Shown one piece after another: positions 1 through 7,667 of a stretch of 40,004 bases of DNA (positions are counted from its first letter, which is position 1; each line of letters starts with the position of its first letter). Source of the stretch: an uncultured Paraprevotella sp. (GTDB lineage Bacteria; Bacteroidota; Bacteroidia; Bacteroidales; Bacteroidaceae). A program made the position numbers and the translations under genes. The notes under the pieces are model-generated. The model ran no database searches. It saw only the letters and a list, made by a program, of their open reading frames with translations, and was not told the origin of the DNA. Location: the NCBI GenBank assembly GCA_944321565.1, contig CALULT010000027.1:1-40004 (forward strand), in the 5' to 3' direction.

Positions 1-815
1 TCGTATTCGCGTGCCCGCGCTCCTTTCTGAATATCGCCGTAACGGAATTTACGATTGTCGCGGGCGAGTTGCTCTTGGATATTTGCCCATACACTAAATA
101 CCCGAGGGATGTCTTTGTTGTTGATGTGCTTGGAGAAGTCGAACGCATATGCTTTTAAGATTTCCGCCTGTACGGCATCGGCCTGAATCCAGTCGTGTGT
201 ATCGGCATAACGGCTGACCGCTTCGGGCATTCCGCCTAAAGCCAAGTAAACTTTATAGCTATCTAATAATTGGGCATGAAGCAATTCGGGTAGCGGTTCA
301 AAAGAGTTCACGGATGATAGGACCTGAGACAAGTGCGGACTGACTGTATCGAGGTATTCTTGGAAAGATACCGGATAGAGGTGCATGAAATCGACTTTAC
401 CTACAGGGAACGAAGCGCCGCTGCGATTTAAAGCTACCCCTAACAAAGAACCTGCACAGACAATAGCATACTCCGGCATTTGCTCACAAAAATATTTCAA
501 ACTGTTCAATGCATCGTTGCATTCTTGCACCTCATCGAAAATAATCAGTGTGCGTTGCGGTTCGATCTTTTGTCCGCAAGTCCATGAAAGCATCTGCAAA
601 ATACGTTTAGGGTCTTTGGTTCGTGCAAAATCGGCTCTCAATTCCACCTGTGCATCAAAATTAACATATATGGTATTGTCAAAACACAATTTTCCAAATT
701 GGGTCAATACCCAAGACTTGCCAACCTGTCTGGCTCCTTGGAGCACAAGTGGCTTACGGTAAGGGCTGTTCTGCCAAGCTCTTAAATCATTGAGAATAGT
801 TCGCGCTATTTCCAT
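1..815 (-). CDS. AAA ATPase, DUF4143-type, C-terminus beyond window
   Basis: This minus-strand gene starts at the ATG ending at 815 and runs off the left edge after 271 codons. The protein opens MEIARTILNDLRAWQ and has a Walker A (GARQVGKS) near residue 27 and a Walker B-like IIFDEVQE near residue 92. It is followed by the LYPVSFQEYL segment and the LGGMPEAV motif typical of the AAA_14/DUF4143 family. Such stand-alone ATPases are very common in Bacteroidetes, often in multiple copies, and their role is unknown. The start is supported by a TATATTTG box at 832-839 on the same strand. The gene is visibly AT-richer than its neighbours, which suggests acquisition by transfer. Family assignment is confident; function is not known. 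Confidence 0.88.
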   Translation of the reverse strand, partial: MEIARTILNDLRAWQNSPYRKPLVLQGARQVGKSWVLTQFGKLCFDNTIYVNFDAQVELRADFARTKDPKRILQMLSWTCGQKIEPQRTLIIFDEVQECNDALNSLKYFCEQMPEYAIVCAGSLLGVALNRSGASFPVGKVDFMHLYPVSFQEYLDTVSPHLSQVLSSVNSFEPLPELLHAQLLDSYKVYLALGGMPEAVSRYADTHDWIQADAVQAEILKAYAFDFSKHINNKDIPRVFSVWANIQEQLARDNRKFRYGDIQKGARAREY

Positions 816-828
816 ATCTATAGTTTTT

Positions 829-870
829 GTGCAAATATACACATTTCCCCTATGAAAAATGTGCAAATAT
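829..870 (-). promoter_or_regulatory. Promoter -7 box and paired direct repeat upstream of the ATPase
   Basis: On the minus strand TATATTTG (832-839) fits the Bacteroidetes -7 consensus TAnnTTTG, about 17 bases before the ATPase ATG. The ten bases gtgcaaatat occur twice in direct orientation (829-838 and 861-870), 32 bases apart, so one copy covers the -7 box. The second copy could be an operator half or a second promoter. This is inferred from pattern only. Confidence 0.5.
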
Positions 871-963
871 GCCATTTTTTATAGATATAACTGATGCGTT
901 TGCCGCACCTTGAGTTATTGTAACACAATGTTATCACAATAGAACGAGTAGGACTTATTGGAA

Positions 964-2064
964 ATGGAAAACATACAAGACTTGTTCCTGGAACTTCTAC
1001 GTTCCGGTCTTTGGGGAACCTCCCCGTCCCCCGCCCATTTCGTGCATGCGGACTGGGATGCCGTCTTCAAGTTGGCTGACATCCAAACGGTAGGCACCAT
1101 CGTGCTTGACGGAGTGGCATTGCTGCCGAAAGATGTCCATCCGCCGTTGGGCATCAAGATGCGGCGCATAGGTACCATGCAACAAGTGGAGCGGACAAAC
1201 GCGTTGCACCGGAAGACTTTGGCGGCAATCCATGCGACTTTGGCAAAAGAGGGCATACGCGAGGTGTATATGAAAGGCCAAATGGCGGGCATGCGCTATC
1301 CCAATCCGTTGCACCGGCAGCCGGGGGACATTGACTTTGCCGTTGCAAGGCAGGATTTCCCCAAGGCATTGCAAGCCCTTTCTTCCATTGGCAAGGTCGA
1401 TTTTGGCGTGGCGTGTGAACACCACGGCATAGCTTGGATAAACGGGATTGTGGTCGAACCTCATTATAAGGTGCATACTTTCCAACGCCCGTCAACGGAC
1501 AGGGCCATGCAGGCGATGTTCGAGGAAGTGTTTCCCCGTCATTTGACGTCAATCAACATGGACGGCTGCGACTTGCCCTCATTCCCGCCAACGTTCGAAA
1601 GTGTCTTTCTCGTGAGCCACATGGTGAACCATGTCTATAGCGAGGGGCTCGGGTTGCGGCAGATTGTCGATTACGCCATGTTCTTACACCAATGTGGCAA
1701 GGATATCGTGGTTGAACGGCATACGGATTACCTGCGGCGGATGCGGATGCACAGGGCGTGGAGGCTCTTTGCTTGCATTTGCCATCGATATTTGGGGGCG
1801 GAATTGCCTGCCTTCGTCGAACCGTTTTCAAGGAGGGAGAAGGACATGGCGCAACGGTTGTTCGACGATGTGATGCGTGTAGGAAATTTCGGCCGTGGCG
1901 AATACGTGTTCCAATATGGCGGGCTGGCAGACGCATTAAGGAATTACCTTTGGGTTGTCGGCAGATGTTTTTCGCTTTATTTTGTTTGCCCGAGTGAGGC
2001 CCGGTGGTGGATCGTGTCAAAACCATATCGGTTTTTCAAAAAGCTGAGGGGCGGGAAACAGTGA
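964..2064 (+). CDS. Nucleotidyltransferase family protein (NTP_transf_5-like)
   Basis: The product is a 366-residue cytosolic protein without signal peptide or membrane segment. The diagnostic region is KGQMAGMRYPNPLHRQPGDIDFAV around residues 106-130. The GDIDF dyad is the catalytic carboxylate signature of the nucleotidyltransferase fold, and the preceding KG...YP.P..R pattern matches the PF14907 group as I remember it. That group is often found near polysaccharide or lipopeptide loci, but its substrate is not established. A TTG at 958 is also in frame, but I prefer the ATG at 964. It stands alone, with no co-directional partner close by, and is followed by repeat-derived sequence and a pseudogene. 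Fold confident, function unknown. Confidence 0.75.
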   Translation: MENIQDLFLELLRSGLWGTSPSPAHFVHADWDAVFKLADIQTVGTIVLDGVALLPKDVHPPLGIKMRRIGTMQQVERTNALHRKTLAAIHATLAKEGIREVYMKGQMAGMRYPNPLHRQPGDIDFAVARQDFPKALQALSSIGKVDFGVACEHHGIAWINGIVVEPHYKVHTFQRPSTDRAMQAMFEEVFPRHLTSINMDGCDLPSFPPTFESVFLVSHMVNHVYSEGLGLRQIVDYAMFLHQCGKDIVVERHTDYLRRMRMHRAWRLFACICHRYLGAELPAFVEPFSRREKDMAQRLFDDVMRVGNFGRGEYVFQYGGLADALRNYLWVVGRCFSLYFVCPSEARWWIVSKPYRFFKKLRGGKQ

Positions 2065-2116
2065 AAAGCCTTGCAAAAGGAAACGGCTTGCATCTGTATG
2101 CGGGCGGATGCCCAGT

Positions 2117-2148
2117 CATCGCACGATAAATAAAGAACAGTTTCTCTG
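2117..2148. repeat. Relic end of a small transposable element
   Basis: The stretch ending in aacagtttc closely matches the right end of the intact small element at 14831-15022: both share tcatcgc, cgataaat and aacagtttc in the same order and spacing. No matching left end is evident, so this looks like a decayed or solo end of the same family. It lies just upstream of the promoter of the broken AAA/PD-(D/E)XK gene. Confidence 0.5.
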
Positions 2149-2165
2149 TTTTCATTTAATTTTCG

Positions 2166-2173
2166 TACCTTTG
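2166..2173 (+). promoter_or_regulatory. Promoter -7 box for the broken AAA gene
   Basis: TACCTTTG fits TAnnTTTG and lies 26 bases before the ATG at 2200. The promoter of this pseudogene therefore looks intact although the coding sequence does not. Confidence 0.5.
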
Positions 2174-2199
2174 CCTTACACACCAACAACGCAGCTAAA

Positions 2200-2601
2200 A
2201 TGGACGCAGTGAAAGGTATCCCATACGGGGTGGCACGGTTTGAAGAAATGCGGAACGAAAATTTCTATTACGTGGACAAGACGATGTATCTTCCTTTGTT
2301 GTAAGAGACTAGTGGTTATCTGTCCCTCATCCGTCCCCGGCGTTTCGGCAAGAGCGTGTTCGTCAGCATGATGCAGGCTTATTATGACATCGCGCACTGT
2401 TACATCATGGAATTGAAATATGTCCACCCCATGGTTTCGGATGCGGAGGTGGAAGGGAAGAGCCGAGAAGCAGACGGGCAACTGAAGAGATACAGTATGG
2501 ACAAGGTGGCAGGGCGGCTTTGTGCCGGCACCCGGTTGCATCTGTTGAAAGTAGTGTTCCGGGGGGCGGAAATGGTGGTATGCGAGGAGCTAGTGGAGTA
2601 A
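2200..2601 (+). pseudogene. Broken AAA-ATPase / PD-(D/E)XK nuclease-superfamily gene
   Basis: Reading from the ATG at 2200 gives MDAVKGIPYGVARFEEM and a YYVDKTMYL segment, then an in-frame TAA after LPLL (2302-2304). The same frame continues with SLIRPRRFGKSVFVSMMQ, the Walker A-like loop of AAA_ATPase_like (PF09820) proteins, and then jumps to IMELKY, the ExK-containing core of the C-terminal PD-(D/E)XK domain (PF08011), ending with HLLKVVFRG and a stop at 2599-2601. Intact relatives are about 510-560 residues; here some 375 residues including Walker B are missing between the two ends. The gene is thus dead by a nonsense codon plus a large internal deletion. It belongs to a different subgroup (VKGIPYG start) from the intact pair at 33.9-37.2 kb. 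Confidence 0.85.
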
Positions 2602-2748
2602 AAAGATTCTTGATATTTTTTGGGGGTAAGGCGGTGGTCGGGAGATGTCTTTTCCTGATTCCCCCTTCCTTTGAAATACAGAACTAGAAGCTATCTTTTT
2701 TACTTGCGGGATTGGAATGCCAATAAAATGTGGCGAGGGAAAATTCCT

Positions 2749-3027
2749 TTATCGCCGCCTGCGGCCGAACAGGCGGCGGATATTCCGTGCAAATCTCATG
2801 CCCATCATCAGACCGTCGTACACCATCACTCCTTGGTCCATCATGTTCATCAGCGACTCAAACTTGTTGGTCGCTTGTGGAGGTGTAAACATCTTGCGCG
2901 TTGTTGTTTTGATATATGTCGCGCTTTCCTGAAGTTGTTTTTTCACTTCCGCTTTGCGTGTCCGAATGGCAGCCAATATGTCATCCGGATAGATGCCAGA
3001 TGGATTGTTATTTGTGTTCATTTTCAT
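2749..3027 (-). CDS. Small conserved hypothetical protein, third gene of the ytxH trio
   Basis: The product is a 92-residue soluble protein, MKMNTNNNPSGIYPDDILAA at the start and a very basic end (RRLFGRRRR). It has no recognisable catalytic motif; a mostly helical, amphipathic middle is suggested by the Lys/Glu/Gln-rich stretch. Its start overlaps the end of the holin-like gene by 20 bases, so it is the last gene of the trio. A ggcggcg-type inverted repeat at about 2753-2777 sits inside its last codons and could form a hairpin at the transcript end. By association it probably works at the membrane with its two neighbours. Function unknown. Confidence 0.7.
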   Translation of the reverse strand: MKMNTNNNPSGIYPDDILAAIRTRKAEVKKQLQESATYIKTTTRKMFTPPQATNKFESLMNMMDQGVMVYDGLMMGMRFARNIRRLFGRRRR

Positions 3028-3376
3028 TGTCTAATAAAATCCGAGCCATGAAACGAGCCAATGGCCGCACAACCATACGGTTCCGGTTAAAATAGAAGAT
3101 AATGGCCAAGAGCAGGACGATTGCTGCGATGAGACCGAATCCTATCAGTGTGCTTTCGAAAGCTTCGCTGGCATAGTAAGCCATGGCGAAAGCAAGAAAA
3201 AGCAATGTGATTGACCCCAATAACAGCAAAACGACAACCGTGAAGACCGTTGTCAGGATGACGGTAAGTTTTTCGGTCGCGTCCAATTTGATAAACTCTT
3301 TCTGAAGTTCAAGATATTTTTTGAACTCCAAAAAGAGTTTACCAATACTTTCTATGTTTTTACTGTTTGAAAACAT
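3008..3376 (-). CDS. Phage holin family-like (Holin-X-type) membrane protein
   Basis: The product is 122 residues from the ATG ending at 3376. An N-terminal amphipathic helix (SIGKLFLEFKKYLELQKEF) is followed by two clear membrane segments, VILTTVFTVVVLLLLGSITL and a second around TLIGFGLIAAIVLLLAIIFYF, and a short basic cytosolic tail. This layout matches the proteins annotated as phage holin family (PF07332-type) in Bacteroidetes chromosomes, which are not phage genes but envelope proteins of unknown role. It follows ytxH by 10 bases and overlaps the next gene. A longer upstream reading frame exists but runs through the ytxH coding region out of frame, so I chose the internal ATG. Confidence 0.8.
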   Translation of the reverse strand: MFSNSKNIESIGKLFLEFKKYLELQKEFIKLDATEKLTVILTTVFTVVVLLLLGSITLLFLAFAMAYYASEAFESTLIGFGLIAAIVLLLAIIFYFNRNRMVVRPLARFMARILLDNENEHK

Positions 3377-3386
3377 AGCTAGTTGT

Positions 3387-3596
3387 TTACACTTCTTCTG
3401 CAGACTTGATTTCGTCTGCGATTTCGTCCACCAGTGAATCCATTTCTTTCCGGTTGAGCTTGATGCCACGTTTGCGCAGCGCTTCTGCGATTTTGTCACG
3501 AGTGTCAACACCCTTTTCCGGGGCGAATAAAATACCGATTGCCGCACCTACGGTTGCACCGCCGATGAATGCTGCCAAAAAACTTAATGCTTTCAT
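3387..3596 (-). CDS. YtxH domain-containing protein
   Basis: This 69-residue protein starts MKALSFLAAFIGGATVGAAI, a glycine/alanine-rich N-terminal membrane helix, followed by GILFAPEKGVDTRDKI. The LFAP.KG...R pattern is the hallmark of the YtxH family (PF12732), linked to general stress in other bacteria. The remainder is a charged helical tail. It is the first gene of a three-gene unit transcribed from a good promoter at 3628-3635. The order YtxH, holin-like, small protein is a common set in Bacteroidetes as I recall, suggesting an envelope or stress role. Confidence 0.88.
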   Translation of the reverse strand: MKALSFLAAFIGGATVGAAIGILFAPEKGVDTRDKIAEALRKRGIKLNRKEMDSLVDEIADEIKSAEEV

Positions 3597-3627
3597 AATA
3601 CTTTCCTTTAATTAGTCGTTTACATTA

Positions 3628-3635
3628 CAAAGATA
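3628..3635 (-). promoter_or_regulatory. Promoter -7 box of the ytxH operon
   Basis: On the minus strand TATCTTTG matches TAnnTTTG exactly, 31 bases before the ytxH ATG. The region is AT-rich, as expected of a Bacteroidetes promoter. No convincing -33 TTTG was seen at 19-21 bases. Confidence 0.6.
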
Positions 3636-3748
3636 TAAAATATCGGAAAACGAGCCGCATGTTTCTTGCTTTTTTTTGATTATTTTTTTTGCTATGCTGA
3701 TTTAACCTTTTTTTTGTGCGCGGCTTTTCCTTATATATAAATAATATG

Positions 3749-3756
3749 TAATTTTG
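3749..3756 (+). promoter_or_regulatory. Promoter -7 box of the SPOR lipoprotein
   Basis: TAATTTTG fits TAnnTTTG and lies about 94 bases upstream of the SPOR lipoprotein ATG, leaving a leader of roughly 85 bases. The surrounding 3640-3760 is strongly AT-rich and shared with the divergent ytxH promoter. Confidence 0.5.
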
Positions 3757-3849
3757 TCCTTCGTTGTGTCCGATTCATGCCTGTCCGTCGGGAAAAGGAG
3801 AATGCGGTGGTTCATGGAAATCATTTAATCAAAACATACAAGAAGAATT

Positions 3850-4344
3850 ATGAAAAAGTTTTTTGTGTTGGCAATGGGATTGGGGGTGGCTTTTGCGATG
3901 ACCTCTTGTAAGTCTTCGGAAAGTGCTTACAAGAAAGCTTATGAAAAGGCTAAGCAACAACAGGTTGTGGCTGCGGAGCAAGAACCGGTACAGGTTCAAC
4001 CGACAACGCAGGTCGAAGTGACACCAACGGTGACAACTACCACGACGGCGCCGGCTCCGGAGGTGAATACGGTTCAGGTACAGACGGAGAATGTGACAGT
4101 AGTGTCGGGTGGAGGCCTGAAGGCTTACAGCGTGGTTTGCGGAAGTTTCAGCCTGAAGGCGAATGCGGAAGGGCTGCAAAAGACGTTGGCCAATGCGGGC
4201 TACAATTCCCAAATCGCTTACAATGGCGAGAAGAATATGTACCGCGTGGTGGCTTCCACGTTCGACGACAAAGCCGCGGCCGTGCAGTCGCGCAACACGC
4301 TTCGCGCCACTTATCCGGACGCTTGGTTGCTTTATTCGAAATAA
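3850..4344 (+). CDS. SPOR domain-containing lipoprotein
   Basis: The 164-residue product has a lipoprotein signal peptide (MKKFFVLAMGLGVAFA) with lipobox MTSC, lipidated Cys at residue 20. A Lys/Gln-rich stretch and a low-complexity Val/Thr/Pro/Gln linker follow to about residue 90. The C-terminal half, GGLKAYSVVCGSFSLKANAE to DAWLLYSK, is a SPOR domain (PF05036), which binds denuded glycan strands of peptidoglycan at the division site. It is therefore probably an outer-membrane or periplasmic lipoprotein with a division or cell-wall role. It is single-gene, with its own promoter and a 140-base gap before ruvX. Confidence 0.92.
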   Translation: MKKFFVLAMGLGVAFAMTSCKSSESAYKKAYEKAKQQQVVAAEQEPVQVQPTTQVEVTPTVTTTTTAPAPEVNTVQVQTENVTVVSGGGLKAYSVVCGSFSLKANAEGLQKTLANAGYNSQIAYNGEKNMYRVVASTFDDKAAAVQSRNTLRATYPDAWLLYSK

Positions 4345-4468
4345 GGAAAGGGTAATCATAAGGAAATGCGGGGGTGGGGCGTTGGCTTCATCCCCGTTTC
4401 GTGTTTTTCCTGTCTTTGGATTAAGATTTATTTTGTGGGACGGCGGCTGCTTTTCCAGCCCTTTTCAT

Positions 4469-4476
4469 TAATTTTG
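4469..4476 (+). promoter_or_regulatory. Promoter -7 box of ruvX, nearly leaderless
   Basis: TAATTTTG fits TAnnTTTG and ends only eight bases before the ruvX ATG at 4485. If it is used, the transcript would start almost at the start codon, giving a leaderless or near-leaderless message for the ruvX-def-TPR unit. Confidence 0.5.
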
Positions 4477-4484
4477 CAAACGAT

Positions 4485-4910
4485 ATGGGACGAGTCTTGT
4501 CTATAGATTACGGAAAGAGGCGCACGGGGCTGGCCGTGACAGACCCTTTGCAATTGATTGCCAACGGGCTGTGCACGGTTTCCACTCCCGACGTGTTGGA
4601 TTTCGTGCTCGATTACATTCGTAGGGAGCACGTGGAACGTGTCGTGGTGGGACGGCCCCGGCAGACGGACGGGACAGACTCAGAGAACATGAAGCGGGTG
4701 GAACCGTTCGTGAACCGCTTGCGCAAGTTGGTGCCGGACGTGCCCGTGGTTTATTTTGACGAGCGTTACACATCCGTGCTGGCGCATCAGGCCATGTTGG
4801 ACGGCGGTTTGAAGAAAAAGGCAAGGCAGGACAAGGCTTTAGTGGACGAAATCAGTGCCACTATTATCTTGCAAGGGTGGATGGAATCCCGAAGGATGGG
4901 AATAGAATAG
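4485..4910 (+). CDS. ruvX: Putative pre-16S rRNA nuclease / Holliday junction resolvase YqgF
   Basis: This 141-residue protein has all YqgF motifs: the N-terminal RNase H-fold strand LSIDYGKRRTGLAVTDP with the first catalytic Asp, VVVGRPRQTDGTDS near residue 52, YFDERYTSVLA near residue 91, and the C-terminal VDEISATIILQGWM with the last acidic residue. The family matures the 5' end of 16S rRNA and has also been proposed as a Holliday junction resolvase. Length is normal. It is followed seven bases later by def, so the two are co-transcribed with the TPR gene. A possible promoter abuts the start codon. Confidence 0.95.
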   Translation: MGRVLSIDYGKRRTGLAVTDPLQLIANGLCTVSTPDVLDFVLDYIRREHVERVVVGRPRQTDGTDSENMKRVEPFVNRLRKLVPDVPVVYFDERYTSVLAHQAMLDGGLKKKARQDKALVDEISATIILQGWMESRRMGIE

Positions 4911-4917
4911 ATAAAAA

Positions 4918-5475
4918 ATGATATTACCGATTTACACATTTGGCCAACCGGTGTTGAGGCAGGTGGCCGAGGACATTGCACCGGACTATCCGGAACTGAA
5001 AGGACTGATAGAGAACATGTATGAGACGTTGGATGCTTCTGAAGGCATCGGGTTGGCGGCTCCGCAGGTGGGCTTGCCCATCCGCGTGGTGGTCATCAAC
5101 CTGGATTTGTTGTCAGACGACCTGCCTGAATACAAAGGATATGTCCATACGTTCATAAATCCGCATATTTTGGAGTATGACAACGCGAAGATGGAGTCCA
5201 TGGAAGAAGGTTGCCTGAGCCTGCCCGGCATCCATGAGCCGGTGCGGCGTCCCACGCGTATCCGTGTGAGCTACATGGACGAGGACTTCCTGCCGCACGA
5301 AGAATGGGTGGAAGGCTATCTGGCTCGCGTCATGCAGCATGAGTTCGACCATTTGGAGGGCAAGATGTTCATCGACCGCCTGGCCATGCTGCGCAAGCAG
5401 ATGATTCGGAGTAAGTTGGCGGACTTGCAGCGGGGTAAGTTCCGTTGTGATTACAAGGTCAAGGTGAAGCGGTGA
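4918..5475 (+). CDS. def: Peptide deformylase
   Basis: This is a 185-residue cytosolic metalloenzyme removing the formyl group from nascent N-terminal methionines. The three family motifs are intact: GIGLAAPQVG (residues about 43-52), EGCLSLP with the metal-binding Cys (about 99-105), and QHEFDHLEG with the two metal-binding His and catalytic Glu (about 140-148). A loop insertion around LLSDDLPEYKGY is typical of Bacteroidetes forms. It sits between ruvX and the TPR gene, overlapping the latter by one base (TGATG), which implies translational coupling. Confidence 0.97.
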   Translation: MILPIYTFGQPVLRQVAEDIAPDYPELKGLIENMYETLDASEGIGLAAPQVGLPIRVVVINLDLLSDDLPEYKGYVHTFINPHILEYDNAKMESMEEGCLSLPGIHEPVRRPTRIRVSYMDEDFLPHEEWVEGYLARVMQHEFDHLEGKMFIDRLAMLRKQMIRSKLADLQRGKFRCDYKVKVKR

Positions 5476-7499
5476 TGAGATCCTTTTGGAAAACATTTCT
5501 TTTCCTGTCGTGGCTGTTCCCGTGCGTGGTGTGGGCGCAAATCAACACCGACCGGGTGATGCTGATGGGGCGCAATGCGCTCTATTATGAGGATTACGTG
5601 CTTTCCATTCGGCGTTTCAACATGGTGATAGCAGCCAAACCCCATTTGGCAGAACCTTATTTCTACCGGGGGCTGGCCAAGTTCTATTTGGAGGATTATG
5701 TGGGGGCCGAAGAGGATTGCGGGGCTGCAATAGACCGCAATCCTTTTTTGCCCCAAAACTATGAACTGCGCGGTTTGTGCCGGGTCAACTTGGAACGGTA
5801 TGCCGATGCCATTGCCGATTATGAGACGTTGATCCGCATCAAACCGGAAGCGGAAAACGGGTGGCACAACATGACGTTGTGCTACTTGGAACTGAAGGAT
5901 TACGGGAAGGCTATTGCCTGCATTGACACCATGCTGGTTTTTTGGCCCAAGAAAGCCCAGCTCTATACGTTGCGGGCGCAGGTCTATCTGACGGAAAAGG
6001 ACACGGTGGCCGCCATGGCCAGTGCCGACGAAGCCTTGGCCATCAATCCGTTCGATGGGCCGGCGTGGAACTTGCGGGCGGCGGTCTATGCCGGCCGCGG
6101 GCAATACAAGGAAGCGGAGGAGGCTTTGGACAAGACCATCCAGCAGTCGCCGCGAGAGGCCGGACATTACATCAACCGTGCCCTGATGCGTTACCACCAG
6201 CGCAACTTGCGCGGGGCCATGGATGATTATGACGCAGCCCTCGAAATGGACACGGCCAACTATGTAGGCCATTTCAACCGAGGATTGCTCAGGGCGCAGG
6301 TCGGAGATGACAACCGGGCGATAGAGGACTTCAATTTTGTGTTACGGCGCGAACCGGACAACATGATTGCGCTCTTCAACCGTGCCCTGATGCTGGACAA
6401 TACGGGCGACTACAAGGGGGCTATCAGGGACATTGATGCCGTCATCAAGGAGTTTCCCAACTTTTGGACCGGTTACCAGTTCCGTGCCGAAGTGCGCCGC
6501 AAAATGGGCGACGTGAAAGGGGCGGAACTGGATGAGTTCAAGGTGCTGAAGGCGCAGATGGACATGCGTTATGGAGGGAAGACCCAGCAGACGGACAAGC
6601 GGACGCGCAAGGTGAGCGACCGCAACATAGAGGACTACGATAAATTAGTGGAGGCAGACACTTCGGAAGAGGAGGTGCCGGAATATGAGAGTGAATACCG
6701 GGGAAAGGTGCAAAACCGCCGGACGGAATTGGCGTTGGAACCGGCATTGGCCTTGACTTATTATGCCGTTGGCGGCGAGCTGCAGCGCAGGGCCTATAGT
6801 CCGGTGGTTGAGCGTTTGAACCGCCTGCATGCCTTATCCGGGGCGTTGCTCCTGACCAATGCCGAGGCATCGTTGGACGAGGCGCGGGTTCAAAAGCATT
6901 TTGCTTCCATCCAGTCATTGACCGCCAAAATCGCGGCTCAGCCGGAGAACGCCATGCTTTATTTTGCCCGTTCGTTAGATGAATACCTGGTGCAGGACTT
7001 CGAGAAAGCCCTTGCGGATGCCGACCGTGCCGTGGCGTTGGACAGCACTTTCGTTTTGGCCTATTATTTGAGGGCGCAAGTCCAAATGAAAGCATTGGGG
7101 GCAGAGGAGGAGAAAACGGTGCCTTCGTCAGTGCAGATGTCGTCGGATCCGATGGCGGGCTGGGAGTTCAACGCTTCCCGTGCGGGGTGGCAAGCGGCAT
7201 TGGATGACCTAGACAAGGTCTTGGCGCAAGAACCTGAATTTGCCGCCTGCTATTATAATAAAGGTAATATATATGTCCAGCTGAAAATGTGGCCCGAGGC
7301 GATAGCGGCCTACACGAAAGCCGTGGAGCTGAACGCGGCTTTCGCCGAGGCGTATTACAACCGCGGGGTGGCCTATATCCTTTCCGGCGACTATGCGAAG
7401 GCCATAGCGGATTTGAGCCAGGCGGGCGAGATGGGGTTATACAAAGCTTATAACCTGATGAAACGGTATCGCGCGAAGGCGCTTTCGCAGAAAGACTGA
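5475..7499 (+). CDS. Secreted tetratricopeptide-repeat protein
   Basis: The product is 674 residues with a cleavable signal peptide ending near VVWAQ. TPR units fill residues about 30-365 (repeats such as AEPYFYRGLAKFYLEDY and GHYINRALMRYHQRN) and again about 475-665. They are separated by a charged linker with an acidic patch (residues about 375-430). No catalytic domain is visible, so it probably scaffolds a periplasmic or outer-membrane complex. I took the ATG at 5475, which overlaps the def stop codon; a GTG one codon earlier is also possible. From memory this gene follows def and precedes thrS in Bacteroides; here thrS lies 19 kb further on. Confidence 0.9.
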   Translation: MRSFWKTFLFLSWLFPCVVWAQINTDRVMLMGRNALYYEDYVLSIRRFNMVIAAKPHLAEPYFYRGLAKFYLEDYVGAEEDCGAAIDRNPFLPQNYELRGLCRVNLERYADAIADYETLIRIKPEAENGWHNMTLCYLELKDYGKAIACIDTMLVFWPKKAQLYTLRAQVYLTEKDTVAAMASADEALAINPFDGPAWNLRAAVYAGRGQYKEAEEALDKTIQQSPREAGHYINRALMRYHQRNLRGAMDDYDAALEMDTANYVGHFNRGLLRAQVGDDNRAIEDFNFVLRREPDNMIALFNRALMLDNTGDYKGAIRDIDAVIKEFPNFWTGYQFRAEVRRKMGDVKGAELDEFKVLKAQMDMRYGGKTQQTDKRTRKVSDRNIEDYDKLVEADTSEEEVPEYESEYRGKVQNRRTELALEPALALTYYAVGGELQRRAYSPVVERLNRLHALSGALLLTNAEASLDEARVQKHFASIQSLTAKIAAQPENAMLYFARSLDEYLVQDFEKALADADRAVALDSTFVLAYYLRAQVQMKALGAEEEKTVPSSVQMSSDPMAGWEFNASRAGWQAALDDLDKVLAQEPEFAACYYNKGNIYVQLKMWPEAIAAYTKAVELNAAFAEAYYNRGVAYILSGDYAKAIADLSQAGEMGLYKAYNLMKRYRAKALSQKD

Positions 7500-7667
7500 G
7501 TTTTTCTGCCTCATAGTGTGCGGGATACTATGCAAAATGGCGAAAGGCATAAAGGATTCGGTTCGTTTCACTTATCCCGTTCTTCTGTCTGAAGATTTTA
7601 TGTGGAGAAGAATCGTTGTACCCGCATGTTGAGGACGGTCTGAGGTGGGTAGCCTGTATGGAGTCAT

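Noticed and set aside
3008-3547. 179-codon version of the holin-like protein
   Set aside because: Its first 57 codons run out of frame through ytxH and lack any membrane or family feature; the ATG at 3376 fits the family length.
7500-7667. Terminator or RNA between the TPR and HTCS genes
   Set aside because: Only a six-base catagt/actatg pair is present and it has no T-run; too weak to call.
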